NCBI GenBank assembly: GCA_019117485.1
Contig: DWZQ01000021.1
Coordinates: 23,604 to 87,603, forward strand
Length of the DNA stretch: 64,000 nt
Direction: 5' to 3'
Source: Candidatus Agathobaculum intestinipullorum
GTDB lineage: Bacteria; Bacillota; Clostridia; Oscillospirales; Butyricicoccaceae
In this document: positions 52,045 to 63,999 of the stretch, piece after piece
How positions within the stretch are numbered: position 1 is the stretch's first letter
Layout of the letters: each line of letters starts with the position of its first letter
Made by a program: the position numbers and the translations under genes
Notes under the pieces: model-generated
Seen by the model: the letters and a program-made list of their open reading frames with translations, nothing else
The model's database searches: none
Told to the model about the DNA's origin: nothing

Positions 52045-52455
52045 ATGGTAAAACTCATTATTGGCGGTACGGGTTCTGGTAAGACCAAGGAATTGATCGA
52101 CCAGGTCAACACCGCGGTAAAAGAAGAAAAGGGAAGCGTGGTTTGCATTTCGCGCGGCAATAAGCTGACTTTCGATATTTCGCATGATGCGCGCCTGATC
52201 AATGCGACCGACTATCCGCTCAAGGATTACGCGAGCCTGCTCGGGTTCCTGTGCGGCATCCATGCCGGCAACTATGACATCACGCGTGTATTTATCGACG
52301 GCCTGTACAAGATTACCGGTATCAAGGACGTTGCGAAGGCAGAGGATTTCCTCAACATGCTTGATGCTTTCTCCGCGCAGCATAGCGTAAACTTTACGGT
52401 TTCCCTGAGCGAGGAGCCGTCTGCCGCAACCGAAGGCATGAAGCGTTTCCTGTAA
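52045..52455 (+). CDS. small P-loop NTPase-like protein of unknown function
   Basis: 136 residues from ATG 52045, with GGGAGG upstream. The N-terminus VKLIIGGTGSGKTKELIDQVN is a clean Walker A. 'YDITRVFIDGL' around residue 80 looks like a Walker B strand. The rest is mixed alpha/beta with no other domain, and no membrane segment. Such proteins are often labelled PilT-like from the P-loop alone, which is not supported here: there are no pilus genes nearby and it is far too short for PilT. It is monocistronic, with its own promoter and terminator. Confidence 0.82.
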   Translation: MVKLIIGGTGSGKTKELIDQVNTAVKEEKGSVVCISRGNKLTFDISHDARLINATDYPLKDYASLLGFLCGIHAGNYDITRVFIDGLYKITGIKDVAKAEDFLNMLDAFSAQHSVNFTVSLSEEPSAATEGMKRFL

Positions 52456-52553
52456 GTTCGGTACTTAGCGGCCCGTTAACTGCTTTTCGTCCAGACCACT
52501 GGTTGGCGAAATGCGGTGCAGCAAGTCAAAACTTGCTGTAACTCAGGTATCCG

Positions 52554-52583
52554 AGCGCCCGGCTTTTGCCGGGCGCTTTTTGT
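52554..52583 (+). terminator. rho-independent terminator of the mini P-loop transcript
   Basis: AGCGCCCGGC and GCCGGGCGCT form a perfect 10-bp stem with a TTTT loop, followed by TTTTTG. It lies about 100 bases after the stop codon, farther than is usual here. Confidence 0.85.
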
Positions 52584-52731
52584 TGTGTCTTGGCAAGTAG
52601 CAGGGAATATAAGAGGAAACCTTTCCCCACAAAAATAGTCGGAATAGACAAGATTATCCGGTGGGTTTGTGCGGAATGTATGGAGAATGACAGTCGCAGG
52701 AAAAATATTTAGAAATCTTCTATAAAAACTG

Positions 52732-52760
52732 TTTCACTTTTTCGTCAGGTTAGGTATAAT
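52732..52760 (+). promoter_or_regulatory. promoter of the ATP synthase operon
   Basis: A perfect TATAAT with TTTCAC 17 bases upstream. The -35 is weak, the -10 consensus. It lies about 86 bases before the first operon gene. Confidence 0.5.
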
Positions 52761-52845
52761 AAAGACTGATATGTGGGATAAGCGGTCTGCCATTTCGGCG
52801 GGCTGTGCTCGAAATATCAAATTGGTTACCAATGGGGGAATGCGG

Positions 52846-53103
52846 TTGAGTCAAAACAGGCATCATTGGAGTACGCTGCGATACCTGATTTATTTCAGTC
52901 AGGTAGGGATGACGGTCGTCACCCCGCCGGTGCTCTGCTGTTTCGGCGCGGTTTGGCTGCGCAACCGGTTCGGCTGGGGCAACGGCGTGGTATTGGCTGG
53001 TATCCTGCTCGGGATAGCTGTCGCAGCCTGCGCACTGCGGGACTTCCTGCGGTTTACCGAGCGAAAAGCCAGAGAAAGCGAAGGAAAGGAGAAACTGCCT
53101 TGA
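52846..53103 (+). CDS. atpZ: AtpZ-like F0F1 ATPase accessory subunit
   Basis: About 85 residues from TTG 52846, seven bases after GGGGG; the ATG at 52840 is too close to that site and the track start has none. Two membrane helices with 'YLIYFSQVGMTVVTPPVLCCFGAVWLRNRFG' and 'VVLAGILLGIAVAACALRDFLRF' fit the AtpZ/AtpI-related (PF09527) family, found as the first gene of many Na+ and alkaliphile ATP synthase operons. It may assist ion supply or rotor assembly. It overlaps the next gene (TTGA). Confidence 0.8.
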   Translation: MSQNRHHWSTLRYLIYFSQVGMTVVTPPVLCCFGAVWLRNRFGWGNGVVLAGILLGIAVAACALRDFLRFTERKARESEGKEKLP

Positions 53104-53483
53104 CGGGGATGCAAATTGTGCGCGAGGAAACCGCGCGCATGCTGCGCGGTTTCGCACCGCTGACGTTGATCGCGTTTGGCGCATTTGTGATAGCTGGCTG
53201 TGACCCGTTGCGTGCGGGTATTAGCTTGTTGCTGGGTGCGGGATATGCGCTCTTGCTGTTCCGCATGCTTGCTGTAAGTGCGGCGCGCGCGGCGTTGTTT
53301 CCGCCTGCTCAGGCGGTTCGACGGGTGCGGGCAGGCTATCTGTTCCGCTATGTGCTGACCGGGATCATGGTGTTCGCGGCGATCAAAGTGCCGTTTATCC
53401 ATCCGCTGGCAGCGGTTTTGCCCCTCTTCTTTCCCAAGGTAATCTTACTCTGGTGCAATATAGTTCAGAGGAAAGGAGGTTAG
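53100..53483 (+). CDS. atpI: ATP synthase subunit I (AtpI, rotor assembly factor)
   Basis: 127 residues from TTG 53100, eight bases after AAGGAG; the track begins far upstream in the wrong region, and ATG 53109 is too distant from the site. Four hydrophobic segments, including 'FAPLTLIAFGAFVIAGCDPLRAGISLLLGAGYALLLFRML' and 'YLFRYVLTGIMVFAAIKVPFIHPLAAVLPLFFPKVILLW', match the AtpI/UncI (PF03899) pattern. AtpI helps assemble the c-ring in several bacteria. It precedes atpB by three bases. Confidence 0.82.
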   Translation: MTGMQIVREETARMLRGFAPLTLIAFGAFVIAGCDPLRAGISLLLGAGYALLLFRMLAVSAARAALFPPAQAVRRVRAGYLFRYVLTGIMVFAAIKVPFIHPLAAVLPLFFPKVILLWCNIVQRKGG

Positions 53484-53486
53484 ACG

Positions 53487-54206
53487 GTGAATGTAGAAAT
53501 CAATGGCCCGGAAATATTGGGATATCTTTTTGGCAACCCCAACCTGCCCATTACGGAAACCATGCGCAATGCGTGGATCGTAATGGCGTTCATCCTGTTC
53601 CTGTGCATTTTCCTGACCCGGCGCATGGAGAAAATCCCCAAAGGGAAACAGGCGCTGGCGGAAAAGGCTGTCATTATGATCGACAATCTGGTCGATAACA
53701 CCATGGGACAGGGATGCCGGGCCTTTTCGCCCTATATCGCTACGCTGCTGATGAGTTCGTTGTTCGGTTCGTTGGCAACATTGTTCTGGATGCGTCCGGT
53801 TACGGCCGATCTGAACACTACGATGGGATGGGCGTTGATCACGTTTTTCCTGATCACGTTCAACAAGATCAAATACGGCGGCATCGGCGGTTATCTCAAG
53901 GGTTTTCTGGAGCCGGTATTCGTCATGGCGCCGCTTAATGTGCTCAGCGAGGTGGCGACCCCGGTTTCCATGTCGTTCCGTCACTTCGGCAACATGGCGG
54001 GCGGTTTGGTCATCTCTACGCTGATGATGGGTGCACTGGAAGTGCTGTCGAATGCAGTGCTGGGCTTTTTGCCCGTACCGCTGCTTCAAATCGGTATTCC
54101 CGGCGTATTGTCGCTGTATTTTGACTGCTTCACCGCCTGTATGCAGGCGTTCATCTTCAGCATGCTGACGATGGCCTATGTCGGCGACGCGCGCGGCAGC
54201 AGCTGA
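53487..54206 (+). CDS. atpB: ATP synthase F0 subunit a
   Basis: 239 residues, start GTG 53487 after AAAGGAGGT. Subunit a forms the ion half-channels against the c-ring. Five to six membrane helices; the essential Arg is in 'TPVSMSFRHFGNMAGGLVI', and 'MAPLNVLSEVATP' is the preceding family signature. The final helix 'YFDCFTACMQAFIFSMLTMAYVG' is also standard. It is the first core gene of the operon. Confidence 0.95.
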   Translation: MNVEINGPEILGYLFGNPNLPITETMRNAWIVMAFILFLCIFLTRRMEKIPKGKQALAEKAVIMIDNLVDNTMGQGCRAFSPYIATLLMSSLFGSLATLFWMRPVTADLNTTMGWALITFFLITFNKIKYGGIGGYLKGFLEPVFVMAPLNVLSEVATPVSMSFRHFGNMAGGLVISTLMMGALEVLSNAVLGFLPVPLLQIGIPGVLSLYFDCFTACMQAFIFSMLTMAYVGDARGSS

Positions 54207-54240
54207 ACACGGCGCAGTACAACAATTTAGTTCATTTTAA

Positions 54241-54525
<285 letters not shown>

Positions 54526-54586
54526 TTATAGGATCGGCTTTACAGCATGAACGGAGCACACTTCCGTTTGGGAAGGAGGTAAAACA

Positions 54587-55081
54587 GTGGGATTTGAGTC
54601 CTTTGTGTATATCAACGGATGGAACATCTTCGTGACGATGTGCAACACGCTCATCACCTTTTTGATCATCAAAAAGTTCCTGTTCGGGCCGGTGCGCAAA
54701 ATGCTGGCCGCTCGGGAGGAAGAGGTGCAGACGATGTATGCCAACGCCGAACAGGCACAGTCCGAGGCTGAAAACCTGCGCGTTGAGTACACCACGCGCC
54801 TGTCCAAGGCCAAGGAGGAGGCTGCCGAGATCGTCGGTTCTGCTACCCGCCGTGCGACCGTGCGCAGTGAGGAAATCCTAAAGGAATCCTCGCAGCAGGC
54901 CGCTGCCATGATGAAGAAGGCAGAGAGCACGATCGAGCAGGAGCGCAAGAAGGCCATGAATGAGCTGAAGGACGAGGTTGCAAGCCTGTCTGTCATGATC
55001 GCCTCCAAGGTCGTCGAGCGTGACGTTAAGCAGGCCGATCACGACCGCTTCATCGAAGAGTTCATTGACAAGGTAGGGTGA
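54587..55081 (+). CDS. atpF: ATP synthase F0 subunit b
   Basis: 164 residues, start GTG 54587 after GGAAGGAGG. One N-terminal membrane helix ('GWNIFVTMCNTLITFLIIKKFLFGPVRKMLAAR') followed by a long charged coiled coil, the peripheral stalk that holds F1 still against the rotor. The 'F.F.PV.K.L..R' junction after the helix is the family mark. It lies between atpE and atpH, as usual. Confidence 0.95.
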   Translation: MGFESFVYINGWNIFVTMCNTLITFLIIKKFLFGPVRKMLAAREEEVQTMYANAEQAQSEAENLRVEYTTRLSKAKEEAAEIVGSATRRATVRSEEILKESSQQAAAMMKKAESTIEQERKKAMNELKDEVASLSVMIASKVVERDVKQADHDRFIEEFIDKVG

Positions 55082-55087
55082 GCGCGG

Positions 55088-57152
<2,065 letters not shown>

Positions 57153-57173
57153 CGCGGGGAGGGGGACTGAACT

Positions 57174-59467
<2,294 letters not shown>

Positions 59468-59468
59468 T

Positions 59469-59870
59469 ATGGCTACCTTCCATCTCAAGGTGCTGACGGT
59501 CGACCGCTGCTTCTTTGATGACGAGGTCGACCAGATCGTCATCCGCACCACGCAGGGCGATGTCGGTATCCTGCCGAATCATGTGCCGTATACCGCGGCG
59601 CTTGGCATCGGTGGGCTGAACATCATCCAAAATGGGCAGTCCCGTGTGGCCGCGATCGCCGGTGGTTTTGTCGACGTGTCGCGTGAGCAGACAGTCGTGC
59701 TCGCCCGCACCTGCGAATGGGCAGACGAGATCGACATTAACCGTGCCCGCGAGGCCGCCGAGCGCGCCCGTGCCATCCTTCAGCAGAAGGAGAGCGAGCA
59801 CGAGCACGACGTGGCGCAGGTTAAGCTGAAAAAGGCCATCAACCGCATGCGCATTGCGGGGGATAAATAA
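59469..59870 (+). CDS. atpC: ATP synthase F1 subunit epsilon
   Basis: 133 residues from ATG 59469, overlapping the end region of atpD (two bases after its stop); the longer start in the track is spurious. N-terminal beta barrel 'FHLKVLTVDRCFFDDEVDQIVIRTTQGDVGILPNHVPYTAALGIG' and a C-terminal helical hairpin rich in Arg, Glu and His. Epsilon regulates ATP hydrolysis from the base of the stalk. It closes the operon, ahead of a strong terminator. Confidence 0.95.
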   Translation: MATFHLKVLTVDRCFFDDEVDQIVIRTTQGDVGILPNHVPYTAALGIGGLNIIQNGQSRVAAIAGGFVDVSREQTVVLARTCEWADEIDINRAREAAERARAILQQKESEHEHDVAQVKLKKAINRMRIAGDK

Positions 59871-59873
59871 GCA

Positions 59874-59908
59874 AAAGCCGTCCGTTGTTGAAACGGACGG
59901 CTTTTTTT
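59874..59908 (+). terminator. rho-independent terminator of the ATP synthase operon
   Basis: AAAAGCCGTCCGTT pairs with AACGGACGGCTTTT around a short GTTGA loop, and continues into eight T. The next promoter's -35 lies in its loop and right arm. Confidence 0.88.
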
Positions 59909-59916
59909 GCTATACT
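59888..59916 (+). promoter_or_regulatory. sigma-A-type promoter of the YoaK-like gene, nested in the terminator
   Basis: TTGAAA, a 17-base spacer, then TATACT. The -35 overlaps the loop and right stem of the atp terminator and the spacer covers its T-tract. Confidence 0.6.
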
Positions 59917-59947
59917 GGGGAGCGGAACGAAAAATGAAGGTGAAATT

Positions 59948-60637
59948 ATGGAAGAAAAAAACGGCCAGATGTCGGAATCGCTCTTGCTGGGTGGCCTGCT
60001 CGCGCTGGCGGGCGGCTTTTTTGACGCGTATACATATCTCTGTCGTGGCGGGGTGTTCGCCAATGCGCAAACCGGCAATATCGTACTGTTTGGCTTGAAG
60101 TTGGCCGAGCGGGAGTGGTTGCGCGCGCTGACCTATCTGCTGCCCATTCTGGCGTTTGCGCTGGGCGTGGTTGCAGCCGAGCTGGTCAAGCGGCGCGGCA
60201 AGCGGGAGCACCGTCCGGACGGTACACTGCACTGGCGGCAAACCATCGTTTTGGCAGAAGTTTGCATCTTGGCGGCAGTATCGTTTGCACCGCAGGAATA
60301 CAACACGGCGGTCAACATTGCCATTTCATTTGTCTGCGCGATGCAGGTGGAGACCTTCCGCAAGGTGCGAGGCAGCGCGTTTGCAACCACCATGTGCACA
60401 GGCAACCTGCGCTCCGGTACGGAGCAGCTGGTGCTTTGGCGGCAGACAGGCGACCGTAAGGCTGCGCGCAAGGCGCGGCATTATTATGCTATTATCCTGT
60501 GGTTTATCGCGGGGGCAGCACTTGGCGCGCTATGCACCGACGCGTGGGGGGAGCGGGCATTGTTGCTGACCTGCGTGCCGTTGCTGGCGGTGTTTGGCCT
60601 GATGTTCCGCGAGCAGGAGGCTCACGCGCTCCGCTGA
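59948..60637 (+). CDS. YoaK-family (DUF1275) membrane protein
   Basis: 229 residues from ATG 59948, after GAAGGTG; the track's earlier start overlaps the terminator and promoter. Six membrane helices. 'LLLGGLLALAGGFFDAYTYLCRGGVFANAQTGNIVLFGLKLAERE' and 'FAFVCAMQ.E.FRK..G..F.TTMCTGNLRS'-type segments are the DUF1275 marks. Function is unknown; distant similarity to transporters has been suggested for the family. It is monocistronic. Confidence 0.88.
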   Translation: MEEKNGQMSESLLLGGLLALAGGFFDAYTYLCRGGVFANAQTGNIVLFGLKLAEREWLRALTYLLPILAFALGVVAAELVKRRGKREHRPDGTLHWRQTIVLAEVCILAAVSFAPQEYNTAVNIAISFVCAMQVETFRKVRGSAFATTMCTGNLRSGTEQLVLWRQTGDRKAARKARHYYAIILWFIAGAALGALCTDAWGERALLLTCVPLLAVFGLMFREQEAHALR

Positions 60638-60638
60638 T

Positions 60639-60670
60639 AAAAAAGTGCGCCTATTGGGCGCACTTTTTTT
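60639..60670 (+). terminator. rho-independent terminator of the YoaK-like gene
   Basis: AGTGCGCC and GGCGCACT flanked by A6 and T7 form a strong stem with a short loop directly after the stop codon. Confidence 0.85.
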
Positions 60671-60704
60671 GTCGATTTTGGCCGACAACGCGACAGCCGC
60701 TTTG

Positions 60705-60733
60705 TTGACATTTGCTAACTGCCATTTTATAAT
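60705..60733 (+). promoter_or_regulatory. consensus sigma-A promoter of feoAB
   Basis: TTGACA, a 17-base spacer, then TATAAT: a perfect match to consensus, which usually implies control by a repressor. Confidence 0.85.
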
Positions 60734-60738
60734 AAAAG

Positions 60739-60764
60739 TGCATGTAGCCAATTGGCAATGCATG
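60739..60764 (+). promoter_or_regulatory. operator-like palindrome over the feoAB transcription start
   Basis: TGCATGTAGCCAATTGGCAATGCATG contains a perfect core GCCAATTGGC with flanking GCAT/ATGC. It starts five bases after the -10 box, where a bound repressor would block initiation. It does not match the Fur or DtxR/IdeR consensus I know. Confidence 0.5.
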
Positions 60765-60774
60765 GGGGCAAAAT

Positions 60775-61005
60775 ATGAAAACACTTAATAATTTAAAGCC
60801 GGGGCAGAGCGGTATCGTCGAGTCGATTACGGCTGACGGCGCACTCAAACGGCATTTTCTGGATATGGGTATCACCAAGGGCGTGATCGTGACGATGGAG
60901 CGTATTGCGCCGTTTGGCGATCCGGTTGCGGTGCGTCTGCGGGGGTATAGCCTGTCGCTGCGCCGCGAAGAAGCGAAAAAGATTGTGCTGGAGGAAGGCG
61001 CATGA
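60775..61005 (+). CDS. feoA: ferrous iron transport protein A
   Basis: 76 residues, a small SH3-like protein. 'LKPGQSGIVESITADGALKRHFLDMGITKGVIVTMERIAPFGDPVAVRLRGYSLSLRREEAKKIVLEE' shows the FeoA pattern 'G..G.V..I........RL.dmG...G..v.v...aP.GDP..v...g..l.lr..eA..I.v'. FeoA assists FeoB, the Fe2+ importer. The stop overlaps the feoB start (ATGA). Confidence 0.94.
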   Translation: MKTLNNLKPGQSGIVESITADGALKRHFLDMGITKGVIVTMERIAPFGDPVAVRLRGYSLSLRREEAKKIVLEEGA

Positions 61006-63023
61006 GCAGCAAAAAAACCGTTGCCATCATCGGCAATCCGAACAGTGGCAAGACCACGCTGTTCAACCGGCTGACCGGCTCCAACCAGCATGTCGGCAAC
61101 TGGCCGGGTGTAACGGTCGACCGCAAGACCGGCCACATCTGCCACGACGGCGTGGGTATTGACATTGTCGATCTGCCCGGTATTTATTCTCTCTCGCCTT
61201 ACACACAGGAGGAGATTATCGCGCGCGAGTTCGTACTGTCGGACGAGCTTGACGGCATCCTGAATATCGTCGACGCGGCGAACATTGAGCGCAACCTGTA
61301 CCTGACGTTGCAGCTGATTGCTATGGGCCTGCCGATGGTAGTCGCGCTTGGGTTTATGGATGATGTCCGTGCGCAGGGGATTGTAATCGACTGCAAGGCG
61401 CTGTCCGAGCGGCTTGGCGTTCCGGTTGTACCGATCTCGGCCAAAAAAGGCGAAAATATGCATGATCTGCTGGATGAATTGGCGCACGGCATGCGTGCGC
61501 CGGCAAAGCAGCCTGCATACTTACATGGTGTAGGCGCGGCCATCCGCCGTGCAGCCGAGCAGTTGCAGCCGTTGCCGTTGCGCCGGTGCAGCTTACCATT
61601 TTACGCGGCAAAGCTCTTGGAGGGCGACTCTGCGATGTGGGGGCAGATGGATCGCATCCAGATGCCGCAGGCTATGCGCGACGAAATCAATTCGATTGCA
61701 GCTGGCATGCAGAGCCATGCAAACCTGACGGATAAGGAAATGGTGCTGGCCGACGCGCTCTATGATTACATCGAGGAGATCGTGCACGCATCCTATCGCC
61801 GTCCCAAAGTGCGGCAGGAAACGCTGACCGAGCGTATCGACAAGATAGTATTGCACCGGGTTTGGGCACTGCCAATTTTCGCATTCTTCATGTTCCTGAT
61901 GTTCTGGTGTACATTCGGGCCGCTTGGCACACTGCTGGGTGACGGTATGGAGTATCTCATCCAAAGTGTGATTTCGCCTGCAATCCGCAGTGGGTTGACC
62001 GCTGTCGGTACGGCGGAGTGGCTGATTGGTCTGATTTGTGACGGTGCGATCGGTGGTGTGGGTGGCGTGTTGAGCTTCCTGCCGCAGATTGTGATTTTGT
62101 TTTTCTTCCTCTCTGTGCTCGAGGATACTGGGTATCTCGCGCGCGTGGCGTTTATCATGGACACGCTGCTGCGTCGGATTGGCCTTTCGGGTAAGTCGTT
62201 CGTGCCGATGCTGATGGGTTTTGGCTGCACGACGCCTGCGGTCATGGCGGCGCGAACCATGGAAAACGACGCAGACCGCCGTATGACCATTATGCTGACA
62301 CCCTTTATGTCCTGCGGCGCCAAGTTGCCGGTGTATGCGTTGGTGGCGGGGGCGATCTTTGGCAGACATCAGGGTTTGGTTGTCATCAGCCTGTATGTGC
62401 TGGGCATATTGATGGGAATTTTGGCCGGATTTATCCTGAAAAAGACGATTTTCAAAGAGGTTTCTTCGGGCTTTGTGCTGGAATTACCGACCTATCGCAT
62501 GCCGTCTTTTAAGGGCACGGTGCTTAACATGTGGCAGAAGGCTAAGGACTTCATCACACGCGCCGGTACGCTGATCTTTCTGATGAGCGTTGTGATCTGG
62601 CTGTTGCAAAACTTTACGCCGTCTCTCGGCGTTGCAAAGAACGCAGGTGAGAGCATCCTCGGTGTGATCGGCACGTTTATCGCACCGGTGTTCGCGCCGC
62701 TTGGCTTTGGCCAGTGGCAGGAGTCGGTTGCGCTGCTTACTGGCTTGGTCGCCAAGGAAGCGGTGGTTTCCACGATGAACGTGCTGTACGGCGCGGGTGG
62801 GGACAGCGCAGTGCTGACCGGATTGCTCGGCTCGGTGTTTACGCCGCTGTCGGCTTATTCGTTTTTGGTGTTTACATTGTTGTACATGCCTTGTATGTCC
62901 GCTTTTGCAACCATCAAGCGGGAGATGGGCGGTTGGCGCTGGGCGTTCGGTGCTGCCGTGTTCCAGACGGCGTTGGCCTATCTCGCGGCGTTGGTGATTT
63001 ATCAGGTAGGATGCCTGTTGTAA
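61002..63023 (+). CDS. feoB: ferrous iron transporter FeoB
   Basis: 673 residues. The N-terminal G domain (G1 GNPNSGKTTLFNRLTG at about 10-25, 'DLPGIYSLSPYTQEE' switch region) gates a membrane domain of about eight helices. Two Gate/nucleoside-recognition segments, including 'IGGVGGVLSFLPQIVILFFFLSVLEDTGYLARVAFIMDTLLRRIGLSGKSFVPMLMGFGCTTPAVMAARTMEN', carry the conserved Cys and Glu/Asp of the iron path. The G4 position reads 'ALGFMDD', not the usual NxxD, so guanine selectivity may be altered. It imports Fe2+ under anaerobic conditions. Confidence 0.95.
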   Translation: MSSKKTVAIIGNPNSGKTTLFNRLTGSNQHVGNWPGVTVDRKTGHICHDGVGIDIVDLPGIYSLSPYTQEEIIAREFVLSDELDGILNIVDAANIERNLYLTLQLIAMGLPMVVALGFMDDVRAQGIVIDCKALSERLGVPVVPISAKKGENMHDLLDELAHGMRAPAKQPAYLHGVGAAIRRAAEQLQPLPLRRCSLPFYAAKLLEGDSAMWGQMDRIQMPQAMRDEINSIAAGMQSHANLTDKEMVLADALYDYIEEIVHASYRRPKVRQETLTERIDKIVLHRVWALPIFAFFMFLMFWCTFGPLGTLLGDGMEYLIQSVISPAIRSGLTAVGTAEWLIGLICDGAIGGVGGVLSFLPQIVILFFFLSVLEDTGYLARVAFIMDTLLRRIGLSGKSFVPMLMGFGCTTPAVMAARTMENDADRRMTIMLTPFMSCGAKLPVYALVAGAIFGRHQGLVVISLYVLGILMGILAGFILKKTIFKEVSSGFVLELPTYRMPSFKGTVLNMWQKAKDFITRAGTLIFLMSVVIWLLQNFTPSLGVAKNAGESILGVIGTFIAPVFAPLGFGQWQESVALLTGLVAKEAVVSTMNVLYGAGGDSAVLTGLLGSVFTPLSAYSFLVFTLLYMPCMSAFATIKREMGGWRWAFGAAVFQTALAYLAALVIYQVGCLL

Positions 63024-63059
63024 GCAGGCCAAAAGAGGAGAAAGGGAAGGAATGGACGC

Positions 63060-63866
63060 ATGTCAATCAAACTGATTGCCGCCGATATGGACGGCACGCT
63101 GCTGGACAGCCAAAAACGGCTGCCGGAGGGTCTGTTTTCGCTTATCCACACGCTGCGGGAGCGGGGCGTGCGCTTTGCACCCGCGTCCGGGCGGCAGTAT
63201 TATACGCTCTATGAGCAGTTCGGTGAAATTGCGGACGAGTTGGTTTACATTTGCGAAAACGGCTCGGTGGTTTGTGACGGTTCGCGTATGCTCTCGTTTG
63301 AGGCTATGCCGGCCGACGAAGTATGCCGTTCGATTGAACTGGTGCGCGCGTTGCCGGGCGTGGAAGCAATTGTATCTGCGCGGCATGGCGGCTTTTATGA
63401 GACAGCGGATAATCCGGCCTTTTTGGAGAATGCGGCGCAGTACAGCGTGCGGCGCACGCTGGTGACTGATCTGCTGGAGTTCTGCCGCAACGAGCCGGTG
63501 TGTAAAGTGGCGGTATATTGCAAAGACCGTGCAGAAGAAGTGCTGCTACCGGCGTTCCACGCGTTTGCGGAGACGTCGCAGCTGGTGGTTTCGGGCGAGG
63601 ACTGGATGGATCTGACGCGTCCCGGTATCAGTAAGGGGCTGGCGTTTGGCGCACTGTGTAAGAGCCTGCATATCTCGCCAGACGAGTGCATGGCGTTCGG
63701 CGATTACATGAATGACCTTGAGTTATTGCAGGCGGCCGGGGAGTCGTATGCGATGGCGAACGGACACGAGGATCTGAAAAAAGCGGCCAAATATATCTGC
63801 CCGTCTAACGACGAGGACGGCGTGTGCCGCACAATCCGTCGCGTGTTCGGGCTTGACAAGGCGTAA
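63060..63866 (+). CDS. Cof-type HAD hydrolase
   Basis: 268 residues, standard for HAD subfamily IIB. Motif I 'AADMDGTLLDSQKRLPEG' (nucleophile Asp9, Asp11), an alpha/beta cap (about 85-185), Lys in 'GISKGLAFGAL', and the acidic 'AFGDYMNDLELLQAAGESYAMANGHEDLKKAAKYICPSNDEDGV' end are typical. Likely dephosphorylates a sugar phosphate or flavin-type metabolite; the substrate is unknown. It starts 36 bases after feoB. Its last codons contain the -35 box of the riboswitch promoter. Confidence 0.92.
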   Translation: MSIKLIAADMDGTLLDSQKRLPEGLFSLIHTLRERGVRFAPASGRQYYTLYEQFGEIADELVYICENGSVVCDGSRMLSFEAMPADEVCRSIELVRALPGVEAIVSARHGGFYETADNPAFLENAAQYSVRRTLVTDLLEFCRNEPVCKVAVYCKDRAEEVLLPAFHAFAETSQLVVSGEDWMDLTRPGISKGLAFGALCKSLHISPDECMAFGDYMNDLELLQAAGESYAMANGHEDLKKAAKYICPSNDEDGVCRTIRRVFGLDKA

Positions 63867-63880
63867 AAGCATGATACAAT
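63853..63880 (+). promoter_or_regulatory. sigma-A-type promoter of the THF-riboswitch transcript
   Basis: TTGACA, a 16-base spacer, then TACAAT. The -35 lies inside the end of the HAD gene. The start would fall near 63887, just before the riboswitch. Confidence 0.7.
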
Positions 63881-63894
63881 AGAAAACGGAAAAA

Positions 63895-63999
63895 GCAGAG
63901 TAGACTGCAATGCGTTAAGTGCCGCTGAGACGGGGAGTTGTTCAGCGGACGAAAGGGACGAAAATCCCCTGCGGTGTTGTAGTCGCATCCCGCTGCTGC
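63895..63999 (+). ncRNA. tetrahydrofolate (THF) riboswitch
   Basis: The sequence matches the THF-I class: P1 GCAG/CTGC closes the element, P2 is GACTGCAA (63903) with TTGTAGTC (63977), the conserved GCGTTAAGTG follows P2, P3 is CCGCTGA (63922) with TCAGCGG (63942), and CGGGGA in the P3 loop can pair with TCCCG at 63988 as the known pseudoknot. 'AGAGTAGA' at the start and 'GCATCCCGCTGCT' at the end are class marks. The regulated gene is beyond the window; folT or another folate gene is expected. Confidence 0.85.

Larger units (their letters stand above)
52456..52845 (+). other. gene-free region between the P-loop gene and the ATP synthase operon
   Basis: It holds, in order: a 98-base stretch with a short hairpin CAGCAAGT/ACTTGCTG (52519-52538) which could be structured 3'UTR or a small RNA; a terminator (52554-52583); an AT-rich segment (52585-52730) in which I see nothing defined; and the likely promoter of the atp operon (52732-52760). 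No convincing ORF. Confidence 0.6.

Noticed and set aside
52045-52455. PilT-type twitching motility ATPase
   Set aside because: Far too short, only the P-loop matches, and no type IV pilus genes are nearby.
52459-52553. SRP RNA, 6S RNA or RNase P RNA in the gap after the P-loop gene
   Set aside because: None of the conserved cores of these RNAs is present; only a small hairpin can be seen, so I left it as an undefined structured region.
63895-63999. Lysine riboswitch
   Set aside because: Considered because of AGAG and AAGTG near the start, but the length, the P2/P3 pairing and the GCGTTAAGTG and GCATCCCGCT blocks fit the THF class instead.
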